NCBI GenBank assembly: GCA_945863825.1
Contig: CAMBBY010000006.1
Location: 1 to 15,252, forward strand
Length of the DNA stretch: 15,252 nucleotides
Reading direction: 5' to 3'
Origin: an uncultured Prevotella sp.
Lineage (GTDB): Bacteria > Bacteroidota > Bacteroidia > Bacteroidales > Bacteroidaceae
Shown here: piece by piece, positions 6,153 to 13,829 of the stretch
Layout of the letters: each line of letters begins with the position of its first letter
Numbering within the stretch: the stretch's first letter is position 1
The notes under the pieces: model-generated
The model's input: only the letters and a program-made list of their open reading frames with translations
Databases searched by the model: none
Told to the model about the DNA's origin: nothing
Position numbers and translations under genes: made by a program

Positions 6153-7781
6153 ATGATTTATACAAGCAAGAAATTCATCATATTTCTGTTCACTATCATG
6201 CAGCTAGCCATTCTCGCTAGTTGCATGGACTCAGGATATCGCCTATCCTTCCCTGAGATAGACGACCTTGCCGACGAATACCCAGCACAAGCCAAGGTAT
6301 TTCTCTCTCGTGCTGACAGCAACGAAAACAAAGGCTACTATAAGCTCTTAACTGCCAAGATAGAGTATCAACTCAATGGTTACATCTATAAAGAAAACGA
6401 CATAAACGATGCCATCAACATCTTCGTGAACGAAAAGGATGAACCCCTTCTTGCACGTTCCTTATATTATAAGGGAGCCTCGATACTCAACAACTATCGA
6501 GATACCGCAAAAGCCATCAAATGGTTCTCACAGGCCATCGCCTACGATAGCAACATGAGAGAAAAGGAGAAGCTGGATATGTACGACATATTGTGTCGCA
6601 TTACCCACCAAAACATTTACACCGTAGAGTTAGAAGACGAGGCTCGCCAAACCAACAATATCCGCTACCGTGCCTGGGCACTACTCTATCGCAGCATCAA
6701 CAACCAAGATCAGGAACTTGCCAACCAAGCTTTCGAAGTAGCCAATCAAATCAAAGAGAACAAGGACAGCACCTTGGGCCCCATGTACTATCATTACTTC
6801 CAAGCCTTGATGGACAGGGGCGATGTGCCTGATTCCATCTTGATAAGCTATGCAAAGAAAGCGCAAGACAATCACGGGGTAAAATATGACAACAACATCG
6901 ATTTCTATCGCTTGCTCACAAGAAACAGCAAGGAAACCCATGCCTTCGCCATGCAGCATATCAAAGAAAACTATAGCATAAATCAAGAATACATACAGCC
7001 ATGGGGATCCTATTCCTTTGCTTTAGGATATAAGTATTATCTCCCCTTATATTTTCTCTCCCTACAAAAAGGAGATACGCTCATGGCAAACCGTGTTGCC
7101 CACGAATTACGACAAGAAGCTCCCTTGCTTGCCAAAGACGAAAACTCAGGAAAGGAAAATCAAGTAAAACTGATGTACGAGGGTGGTAACACCCGTTATC
7201 GCTATGAAAAGGTTAAGACCTATATATTTGTAGGAATCATCATCGTGCTCATCATTCTCTTGACGATGACTTACCTCTCCATTTCCAGAATCCGAAAGGC
7301 TCACCAAACTATTAAAAACTTGCATGAGTCACTGCACCAGTTAAAAGATGTGGAGAACTCTTCGTTATCGGAGCAATGCGAACGATTAAACCACGAAATC
7401 ACCACACAGCTTCGCAAACTGAAACGCCGTGACAAGGACATCGAGGAATACAAGGCTCAAATTACCGAACTCACAGACATCAGCCAAGGCTTGGTGTATT
7501 ATTCGATGACGATACAAAATCAAAACATCAGCCAGATAGGTAAGCAAGGCATCCGACAACTTCTCGCCAGCTTCAAGGTGATAGACGAGAAGTATAGCGA
7601 ACGATTGGAGAACTACGACTTGAATCCATCACAAAGCCTCTTCTGCATCCTCTACCATATCGGCAAAAGCGATGAGGAAGTGATGCAAATCCTGCAATAC
7701 TCTCTCTCGAATATCAGGGTAAGAAAGTCGAGAATCAAGAGTGACACTGGAGCAGAGTCATTCGACGACATCATCAGATAA
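6153..7781 (+). CDS. Membrane-spanning TPR / coiled-coil / HTH regulator
   Basis: The 542-aa protein reads as a sensor and DNA-binding regulator in one chain. Residues 1-24 form a signal with a lipobox-like LAILASC (Cys24). Residues about 40-330 are helical repeats of TPR type (for example LLARSLYYKGASILNNYRDT and AIKWFSQAIAYDS). Residues about 357-377 are a strong transmembrane helix (YIFVGIIIVLIILLTMTYL) followed by basic residues, which puts the C-terminus in the cytoplasm. Residues about 383-450 are a coiled coil. Residues about 488-530 (YDLNPSQSLFCILYHIG, then SDEEVMQILQYSLSNIRVRK) resemble the LuxR-like HTH found at the end of this Bacteroidetes protein type. The TPR part would face the periplasm and could sense envelope signals or its GLPGLI neighbours. 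It has its own promoter and a possible operator; no clear terminator follows. Ligand and targets are unknown. It appears intact. Confidence 0.75.
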   Translation: MIYTSKKFIIFLFTIMQLAILASCMDSGYRLSFPEIDDLADEYPAQAKVFLSRADSNENKGYYKLLTAKIEYQLNGYIYKENDINDAINIFVNEKDEPLLARSLYYKGASILNNYRDTAKAIKWFSQAIAYDSNMREKEKLDMYDILCRITHQNIYTVELEDEARQTNNIRYRAWALLYRSINNQDQELANQAFEVANQIKENKDSTLGPMYYHYFQALMDRGDVPDSILISYAKKAQDNHGVKYDNNIDFYRLLTRNSKETHAFAMQHIKENYSINQEYIQPWGSYSFALGYKYYLPLYFLSLQKGDTLMANRVAHELRQEAPLLAKDENSGKENQVKLMYEGGNTRYRYEKVKTYIFVGIIIVLIILLTMTYLSISRIRKAHQTIKNLHESLHQLKDVENSSLSEQCERLNHEITTQLRKLKRRDKDIEEYKAQITELTDISQGLVYYSMTIQNQNISQIGKQGIRQLLASFKVIDEKYSERLENYDLNPSQSLFCILYHIGKSDEEVMQILQYSLSNIRVRKSRIKSDTGAESFDDIIR

Positions 7782-7972
7782 GCACTCCCATAAGTTTTTC
7801 GCTATACTCCATTAACTTATCGAAGCATTACAAAAAGCTTGTATTTTATGTTTTTCCTAATCGTAACTCTCTCGTTATCAACATATCTGTTCACACTTGC
7901 ATGTAATTCCGATTTGGCTATCTCTATCATTTGTGTTACCTTTGCATCCGAAATTCAAAACATCAAACGACT
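7782..7972. other. Intergenic region before GLPGLI copy 2
   Basis: This 191-bp gap holds no gene. It contains a weak inverted repeat, ATAAGTT (7790-7796) with AACTTAT (7814-7820), that could end the regulator transcript but lacks a T-run. It also contains a TTATCG at 7817-7822 like those in the regulator promoter, and the promoter described separately. Confidence 0.5.
7913..7944 (+). promoter_or_regulatory. Bacteroidetes-type promoter for module 2 (GLPGLI copy 2)
   Basis: TTTG at 7913-7916 and TACCTTTG at 7937-7944 with a 20-nt spacer match the consensus well. The ATG at 7973 lies about 28 nt past the -7 element. The promoter looks intact although the gene behind it is broken. Confidence 0.75.
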
Positions 7973-8809
7973 ATGAGAAGAATAACATTATTATTAGCAG
8001 CCATACTCACAGTATGCAGCTTGAATGCTCAGAAAGGCAACAAAAATGAGAAAGTGGTCAATATTGACAAGGTAAACTATCGCATCACCTACAATGGGAA
8101 AATGGTACCAGATACCACAACAGTTCCCTACAACTATTGGGAGAGCTAAATGCGACTGGACATCGGTAGCAAGACAACTCATTTCTATGATAGAACCAAG
8201 CAAATATCCGATTCTATCATGGATGAACAAGCTAAGACGGGGCAATATGACATGAGTAAAATTCCTAGAGGTGGCAGAATCCATTGGGAATTCTACAAGA
8301 ACTATCCATCAAAGGGGCAAACCACTTTACTGGATAAAGTCCTTGGTAACTATTACCAATGTACAGAACAATTAGAGGTGCCAAACTGGCAGCTTATCCC
8401 AGATAGCACAACTACCATCATCGGCTATAAATGCCTGCTGGCAAAAGCACTCTTCAAAGGCAGAACCTGGTATGCCTGGTACTCAGAAGACATACCTATA
8501 AGCGAAGGACCTTGGAAAATTTCCGGACTGCCTGGTCTTGTTCTACTTGCTTACGACCAGAACAAACAATACATATTCAATGCTATCGGTATGAGCACAT
8601 TGAATGGGACCGAAAGCATAACTTTCACGGAAAAAGCAAGAGAGAAAGTAACACAGAAAGAGTTAAGAGAGGCTAAGCATAAATTTGATGGCGCAGAAGC
8701 TCTCAAAGCAACAGCGAGAAAAACTGGATTTACGTTTAAGAAATTACCCGAAGGTGCCATCAAGGCTCTAAACCGAAGCAACAAGGGCAACCCTATCGAG
8801 CTGGAGTAA
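7973..8809 (+). pseudogene. GLPGLI family secreted protein, copy 2, interrupted by one nonsense codon
   Basis: The full frame would encode about 278 aa with a signal peptide (MRRITLLLAAILTVCSLNAQ) and the family motif as GLPGLV at codons 185-190. A TAA at 8147-8149 (codon 59) stops it. The paralogues have Gln or Glu at this position (AQMRLDI, SEMRLDI), so a single change of CAA or GAA to TAA explains it. There are no other lesions, so the mutation looks recent. An ATG follows the stop immediately, and reinitiation could give a 219-aa form without a signal peptide, which would stay in the cytoplasm. Copy 2 is closer to copy 3 than to copy 1 in its N-terminal half (FYDRTKQ, NEKAKTG/DEQAKTG). 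The gene ends in a perfect hairpin whose loop is its stop codon. It could still be functional by readthrough, but I expect it to be inactive. Confidence 0.85.
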
Positions 8810-8821
8810 CTCCAGCTCGAT
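8795..8821 (+). repeat. Perfect hairpin with the copy-2 stop codon as its loop
   Basis: ATCGAGCTGGAG (8795-8806), then TAA (8807-8809), then CTCCAGCTCGAT (8810-8821) form a perfect 12-bp stem with a 3-nt loop. No T-run follows, so it is not a standard terminator. It may stabilise the mRNA end or act as an attenuator before the TPR gene. Confidence 0.6.
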
Positions 8822-8867
8822 TAACTGATCGTATTCTACATCATAACAACAAACTAACAATTTAAGA

Positions 8868-9976
8868 ATGAAAAGATTTATATTCATCATCTGTTTGGTA
8901 TTCCCTGGAATCATCGGAATATCAGCCAAGAAAGAACAAACTCCCATCCATCGCTTGATACTGCAGGGCGACAGTTGCATGAACGAGCATGACTCGTTCC
9001 ATGCCATCACCTATTACCAGCAATATATCAATGAGCATCCACACGATTTGAATGTTCTCAGAAAGCTCGCTTCTTACTATCGTCTTCGTGGCGACAACAA
9101 GAAGTGCATCGCCTGCATGGATAGCATTCCTAACGACAGTCTCAACCATGAAGACTTGCGCATGATGTTCTATTCCTATCTTAATCTTGGCGATAAAAAA
9201 AAGTAGAATCATATGGCATGACTATCTATCGCAAATACCCATACGACGGGGAGGTATTTGCCACCCTACTTCAGCAATGGAACAACCATGGGAAGCCAGA
9301 AATGGTTTCAGCTTTCGCCTTGTCGTATGTAGAAAAACGTGACTCCACGAATATTCTCATCAACAAGGAGCTTGCCTATTCACTCTATTTACAGCTTAAA
9401 TACGAGCAAGCCATCCCTAGATACAAGAAGCTTATAGCCGATGGATTCGACAATTTTGAGTCTAACCTCGTCATAGGATTGTGCTATTATAACTTGGAAA
9501 AGTACCGAGAAGTCTATACCTATTTGAACAAGGCGGCAGAGATGAAGAAAGACAACCCAAATATGAACTGTCTCTTCTACTTGGGCATGACTTGCAAGAA
9601 GATTTCCGAACAGACTAAGAACGTCGTGGAAAAGGAAACCCTGGCAAGACACGCCATCATCAACCTGGAACGGTCTATAACCGTGGCTTACCCTCGCAGC
9701 CGTGGACTATATGTAAACCAGCAACTTGCTGAGCTTTATTACTATAAATTGGAATACGAGAATGCAGGTCATGCCTTCGCCCAGTGCATCGAATATGATG
9801 ACGAGGACGATCCTCACAACTATTACAATGCTGCGCAAATGTATATCGGAGCCAAGATGAAGCCACAGGCAAAACTCTATCTCCAGATGTTCTTGGCAAA
9901 AGCTGATAAGTTGAAGGATGAAAAGGAAAAAGCTAAACTTACAGCGAAAGTAAAGGAGCAACTAAAAGGAATGTAA
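8868..9976 (+). pseudogene. Exported TPR protein interrupted by a frameshift at an A8 run
   Basis: Two frames join into one TPR protein. The first (8868-9206, 112 aa) starts with a signal peptide (MKRFIFIICLVFPGIIGISA) and TPR helices (HAITYYQQYINEHPHDLNVL), then ends at TAG after GDKKK. The second, in the -1 frame (ATG at 9218, ends 9976, 252 aa), continues with more TPR units (YEQAIPRYKKLIADGFDNFE, YYNLEKYREVYTYLNKAAEM, YENAGHAFAQCIEYDDED). A -1 shift within the eight A (9195-9202) gives DKKKVESYGMTIYR and a continuous protein of about 369 aa, so the ancestor probably had nine A. The sequence AAAAAAG (9197-9203) is also a known -1 slippery heptamer, so low-level full-length product is possible. 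Periplasmic location and protein-protein binding are inferred. It lies 58 bp after copy 2 and is probably cotranscribed with it. Confidence 0.8.
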
Positions 9977-10052
9977 AATAAAACAGATAACTTTTTAGTT
10001 TACTCTTCTTTAGTTTTATCGTCTATTAAAAAGCTATAAATAGCTGCATTTT

Positions 10053-10083
10053 TTTGCAGAGTGTCACAAAAAGTGTAACTTTG
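10053..10083 (+). promoter_or_regulatory. Bacteroidetes-type promoter for the GLPGLI-3 / outer-membrane protein operon
   Basis: TTTG (10053-10056) and TAACTTTG (10076-10083) with a 19-nt spacer match the consensus. Two small palindromes sit at or upstream of the -33 box: AGCTATAAATAGCT (10032-10045) and CTGCA-N6-TGCAG (10044-10059). The second overlaps the -33 box and could be an operator. Confidence 0.75.
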
Positions 10084-10112
10084 CAAGCAGATTAACAGAT
10101 AAAGGCAGAATT

Positions 10113-10988
10113 ATGAAGAAAAACATCTTAGCTTTAGCAACCTTGCTCTTTATGGGAAGTGCTGCAACAAAAGCACAAGTCACAAAAGTCACTGTGCGCT
10201 CTATATCGGGAAACAGTAAGGAGGAAGTCGAGAACATCGACAACGCCAAGTATCGCATTACCTATGAGGGGAAATGGGTGAACAATCCTTCCATCAAACC
10301 CTTCATCTACACGGATAGCGAGATGCGCCTCGACATTGGTGAAAAGGCGACCAGCTTCTATGACAGAACGAAACAGGTAAAGGATTCACTCATGAACGAA
10401 AAAGCCAAGACTGGCAATTTCGACTTCTCAGATTTACCTAAAGGTGGAAGATTCCCGTTCTCCTACTACAAGAACTATCCATCTACTGGCAAATCCATCC
10501 AATTGGAATCTGTCGGCACTACAGATTACAAATGCACAGAGAACGTGGAGACACCCGACTGGCAACTCATCCCCGACAGCGCAACAACAATCATCGGCTA
10601 TCATTGCCAACTAGCCAAGACCAACTTCAAGGGAAGAACTTGGTATGCATGGTACGCCGAAGACATTCCTTTGCCAGAAGGTCCTTGGAAGCTGATTGGA
10701 CTTCCGGGCTTGACACTGAAAGCATACGATGAAAACAAAGAATATTCATTCACAGCCATCGGCATGAGTACGTTGACAGCACCAACACCTATCACGTTCC
10801 CCAAGGCTAAGAGAGAAGAGATCAGCCAAAAAGACCTCAGAGAATTCAAAGAGAAGTTTACGCCTGGAATGGTGTTGGAAACATTAAACATCAAGAACAT
10901 AAAAATACAGGACGAAAAGGGCAATCCTATTGACATGAAGAAATTCATGAATAAGAAGAATGTCTTCAATCCGATTGAACTTCAATAA
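10113..10988 (+). CDS. GLPGLI family secreted protein, copy 3
   Basis: The 291-aa protein has a signal peptide (MKKNILALATLLFMGSAATKAQ) and the family motif as GLPGLT at residues 196-201, after WYAEDIPLPEGPWKLI. The conserved IIGYHCQLAKTNFKGRTW block is shared with copy 1 almost base for base. Compared with copy 1 it has an insert after the signal peptide and an extended FYDRTKQ segment that it shares with copy 2. It ends in NVFNPIELQ. The stop is followed after 3 nt by the ATG of the outer-membrane protein gene, so the two are cotranscribed and probably translationally coupled. That coupling suggests the secreted protein works with the outer-membrane protein. The biochemical function of the family is not known. 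It appears intact. Confidence 0.92.
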   Translation: MKKNILALATLLFMGSAATKAQVTKVTVRSISGNSKEEVENIDNAKYRITYEGKWVNNPSIKPFIYTDSEMRLDIGEKATSFYDRTKQVKDSLMNEKAKTGNFDFSDLPKGGRFPFSYYKNYPSTGKSIQLESVGTTDYKCTENVETPDWQLIPDSATTIIGYHCQLAKTNFKGRTWYAWYAEDIPLPEGPWKLIGLPGLTLKAYDENKEYSFTAIGMSTLTAPTPITFPKAKREEISQKDLREFKEKFTPGMVLETLNIKNIKIQDEKGNPIDMKKFMNKKNVFNPIELQ

Positions 10989-10991
10989 TAA

Positions 10992-13595
10992 ATGAAGAGA
11001 ATAATTATCAGTTTTATCGCTTTCTTTCTCTTGTTCTGCATCCCAATGGCGATGCAGAGCAAGAGAAACACTCCTATCTTACTCGATGACGACAACACTG
11101 CTACCGGGATTCATGGTTATGTAGAAGATTCATTGACCCATAACCGTCTAGCCAACGTCTCCATCACGCTGCTCCGCAATGGAAAGCCCATGAAGTTTAC
11201 AAGAACAAAGGAGGACGGAACCTTCGTGCTCCCTATCACCGAAAAGCAAGCCAACGACAAACTGCAGGCCACGTTTATGGGGTATAAAAAGACAAAAACA
11301 TCGGTTTCATCGGGAAAAGAAACCGTTATCAGTATGGCTTCAACAGCTTTTGTCTTGAAGGAAGTACAGGTGAAAGGCTCTCGCATCACAGGTCGGGATA
11401 CCATATCTTTCGATCTCACCCGCTTTGCCAACGAACGAGATAACTCCCTGAAAGATGTACTGAAAAAGCTGCCAGGCGTGGATATAGAGAAGAATGGTCG
11501 TATCAACTACAATGGTAAACCTATCAATAGATTCACCGTGGAAGGTCTCGACCTGACCGGTGGCAAATATAACCAGCTGGAAGAAAACATCAAGGCAAAA
11601 GATGTGAAAAAGGCCGAAGTAATCGAGCATGACCAACCTATCAAGGCGCTCCAGAACAAGACCTTTACGGATAATGTAGCGATGAACATCGCCCTGAAAG
11701 ACAGTGCCCGCGACAAACTGATACCCACCCTCAAGCCTTACATGCTTGCAGGGCATCCGTCCCACGTAGGCGGAAGCATCAACATCATGCAAATTGGCAA
11801 GAAGAAACAGATGATGTATGATGCAGAATACGACAGAACAGGTAAAAATCTCGTCTATGCACTTAACCAACTCGCATCTTACAGCAATCGTCTGGCACCA
11901 GCCTCCCTTCCATCATGGATATCAGTACCATCGCTTGACGCTCCTATCGACGAAGAACGCCTTCGCTTCAATACCTCACAAAAATACTCCATCAACCATA
12001 TCAAGAAGAATAAGGACGATGCAGAGACCCGCATAGAAGCCAACTATCTTCGTACGGTAACCCGACAAGAGCGAGAGAACATGAGTATCTACGACCTCGG
12101 TGGCGAAGCTCCCACAGTTACCACGGAGCACAACCACAAGACAATGATCAGCGATGCCTTCAATCTGCAATGGGAGAACAAGGTAAACAAGACTGAGCAT
12201 TATGGCAACGAGAGTATCAGCCTCAGCGCAGCACAAAACGATGGTTTGTCAAACATCAACGACACGCTTACCCAACGTGTCCGCATCCCAAAGCTCGACC
12301 TCTCGGCAAGTATCTACCGCCTCTTCGTCTTCAAGAAAAGTCAACTCTCTTGGCGTAGCACTGCCGACTATCACCATGGTGTGGCGGACCTCTACGTTAA
12401 CGACGAGCGCAATCGCATCCGCACCAACCTTTGGCATACAGCCCACGCCTTACAGTGGATGAGGAATCGCTTCCACTGGACACAGGAATATAGAATGAGT
12501 ATCGACCTCAACAACATCTATGCGAAATATCAGAGAAGAAGCGATGAAATCGGCAAAAACAACGGATTCATCGGAAACAGTCACGATGAAATCGCTCAAA
12601 ACTGCCTTAACATCACAGGGAAGTTCATCCCTTACTGGCAATACAAGACAGAAACGTTCCGTATGTCGTTCTCTCCCGATTTCATCTGGGAACGCTTCAC
12701 CTATCCACAGAAAACTCTACTTACCATATCACCCTACCTTTACTTATATAAGAAATTGGATTTCCGTAGAGAGTTGACTATCTACACAGGATACAGTACA
12801 GGAACAGGCAATGCCACCAACTACGCCATGAAGCAATATCGTCAAAGTTATCGCTCTTGGTACACTTCGAGCGACATCATTCCGATAACTCGTTCTCTTT
12901 ATGGCAAGTTGAGTTACGACTACAAGCGCCCTATCAAGGAAATCTTCTTCAGCGCATCGGTCAATGCCAGCAAAAACTGGATGAACACGGCATCCGACCT
13001 ACGCATCGAGGATGGCAAATACTATACCTCATTATATAAGCAGGACAGCAAGAGCAACAACATCGGAGGTTCGCTCTATATCTCCAAGGGTTTCTACGAC
13101 CTTCATCTGAAAACCCGCCTGGAGGGCAGTTACAACTACAGCAAGGGGGAGCAATACAGCAGCGGCAAAGCCATCAGCTACACCGCGGACAACTATACTG
13201 TGAAGCCTAGCATCGACTTCTCGCCGTCCTGGTGTGCCTTTAGCTATGAGGGAGAATTCTCTTTTTACAACTCGAAACGTCAAAAAATGGCGAAGTCATC
13301 GTTATTTAATTGGCGTCAAAGCGTATCTGCCACCGCTACCATCAGCCATGTGGACCTCTCCTTCTCGCTCGTACATTATCACAATAAGCTGCAAGAGGGC
13401 AGCCACCTTAACACCCTCCTTGGCGATGCTTCGGCAGTATGGAGAATGAAAAAGCTCCGCCTTTCAGCAGAGCTTCGAAACCTTTTCAACAAGAAGAACT
13501 ATATGGAAACCATCTATAGCGGCATCAGTACATTGACCGACAGCTATTATCTTCGCCCTCGCGAACTGATGATTTCCGCCCAGTATTCCTTCTAA
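10992..13595 (+). CDS. Outer-membrane TonB-dependent-receptor-like protein with carboxypeptidase-regulatory-like domain
   Basis: The 867-aa protein has a signal peptide (MKRIIISFIAFFLLFCIPMAMQ). A carboxypeptidase-regulatory-like beta domain follows at about residues 38-118 (GIHGYVEDSLTHNRLANVSI to VLKEVQVKG). A TonB-receptor plug-like region follows at about 130-240, with SLKDVLKKLPGVDIEKNGRI and NRFTVEGLDLTGGKYNQL. The rest is a long run of alternating beta-strand segments ending in QYSF; a terminal Phe is the usual outer-membrane insertion signal. Such proteins take up or export substrates, or act as surface receptors. No SusD-like partner lies nearby, so this is not a typical polysaccharide utilisation pair. 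Proteins of this type are often found next to GLPGLI proteins in Bacteroidetes. I see no clear TonB box, so energy coupling is uncertain. The gene is intact and ends in a strong terminator. Confidence 0.85.
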   Translation: MKRIIISFIAFFLLFCIPMAMQSKRNTPILLDDDNTATGIHGYVEDSLTHNRLANVSITLLRNGKPMKFTRTKEDGTFVLPITEKQANDKLQATFMGYKKTKTSVSSGKETVISMASTAFVLKEVQVKGSRITGRDTISFDLTRFANERDNSLKDVLKKLPGVDIEKNGRINYNGKPINRFTVEGLDLTGGKYNQLEENIKAKDVKKAEVIEHDQPIKALQNKTFTDNVAMNIALKDSARDKLIPTLKPYMLAGHPSHVGGSINIMQIGKKKQMMYDAEYDRTGKNLVYALNQLASYSNRLAPASLPSWISVPSLDAPIDEERLRFNTSQKYSINHIKKNKDDAETRIEANYLRTVTRQERENMSIYDLGGEAPTVTTEHNHKTMISDAFNLQWENKVNKTEHYGNESISLSAAQNDGLSNINDTLTQRVRIPKLDLSASIYRLFVFKKSQLSWRSTADYHHGVADLYVNDERNRIRTNLWHTAHALQWMRNRFHWTQEYRMSIDLNNIYAKYQRRSDEIGKNNGFIGNSHDEIAQNCLNITGKFIPYWQYKTETFRMSFSPDFIWERFTYPQKTLLTISPYLYLYKKLDFRRELTIYTGYSTGTGNATNYAMKQYRQSYRSWYTSSDIIPITRSLYGKLSYDYKRPIKEIFFSASVNASKNWMNTASDLRIEDGKYYTSLYKQDSKSNNIGGSLYISKGFYDLHLKTRLEGSYNYSKGEQYSSGKAISYTADNYTVKPSIDFSPSWCAFSYEGEFSFYNSKRQKMAKSSLFNWRQSVSATATISHVDLSFSLVHYHNKLQEGSHLNTLLGDASAVWRMKKLRLSAELRNLFNKKNYMETIYSGISTLTDSYYLRPRELMISAQYSF

Positions 13596-13599
13596 ACAA

Positions 13600-13640
13600 G
13601 AACTCCCATCTCAGAAAAGAGACGGGAGTTCTTTGCTTTT
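13600..13640 (+). terminator. Strong terminator at the end of the GLPGLI cassette
   Basis: GAACTCCCATCTC (13600-13612) pairs with GAGACGGGAGTTC (13619-13631) with one mismatch, around a 6-nt loop, and is followed by TTTGCTTTT. It starts 4 bp after the stop of the outer-membrane protein gene and closes the operon. Confidence 0.9.
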
Positions 13641-13657
13641 GAGGATAGGAAAATAGG

Positions 13658-13699
13658 TGCCGCGAAATTTATAAAGAAATAACTTTACAGACCAAATGA
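13658..13699 (+). pseudogene. Remnant 3' end of a hipA-like gene
   Basis: Bases 13658-13699 encode CREIYKEITLQTK then TGA, matching CREIYEEISLQVK near the end of the intact HipA (residues 353-365). There is no upstream frame or start, so it is a fossil tail. It shows that a hipA homologue once ended directly opposite this GH3 gene. Confidence 0.7.
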
Positions 13700-13829
13700 G
13701 GTGAAAAATCTTCCCTTAAGAGAAAATTTTCAATCTCTTCTTCCCCCATTTTCCGGGAGTTTTTTCTAGATTATCTCTTTCTAGAATATTATTTACATAG
13801 ACTACTTCTGCTTCAGATAGTTCATCTGA
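13658..13829. repeat. Right copy of the imperfect direct repeat bounding the GLPGLI cassette
   Basis: This is the partner of 4925-5094 in the same orientation. It begins within 20 bp of the cassette's last terminator and runs into the intact GH3 3' end. The 206-bp gap 13596-13801 therefore holds only the terminator, a hipA tail remnant and the convergent spacer. Confidence 0.8.

Noticed and set aside
7931..7972. TTG start 14 codons upstream for GLPGLI copy 2
   Set aside because: It would overlap the -7 element; the ATG at 7973 starts a normal signal peptide matching the paralogues.
9197..9259. Programmed -1 frameshifting as an established feature of the TPR gene
   Set aside because: The heptamer is right, but the only downstream stem is too distant and no upstream stimulator is seen; kept only as a possibility in the findings.
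11340..11870. A 176-codon open frame on the minus strand
   Set aside because: It is antisense to the plug region of the outer-membrane protein gene and shows no recognisable domain or start signal.
13718..13739. Hairpin AAGAGA / TCTCTT in the convergent spacer as a shared hipA/GH3 terminator
   Set aside because: The stem is only 6 bp and AT-rich, with no clean T-run on either side.
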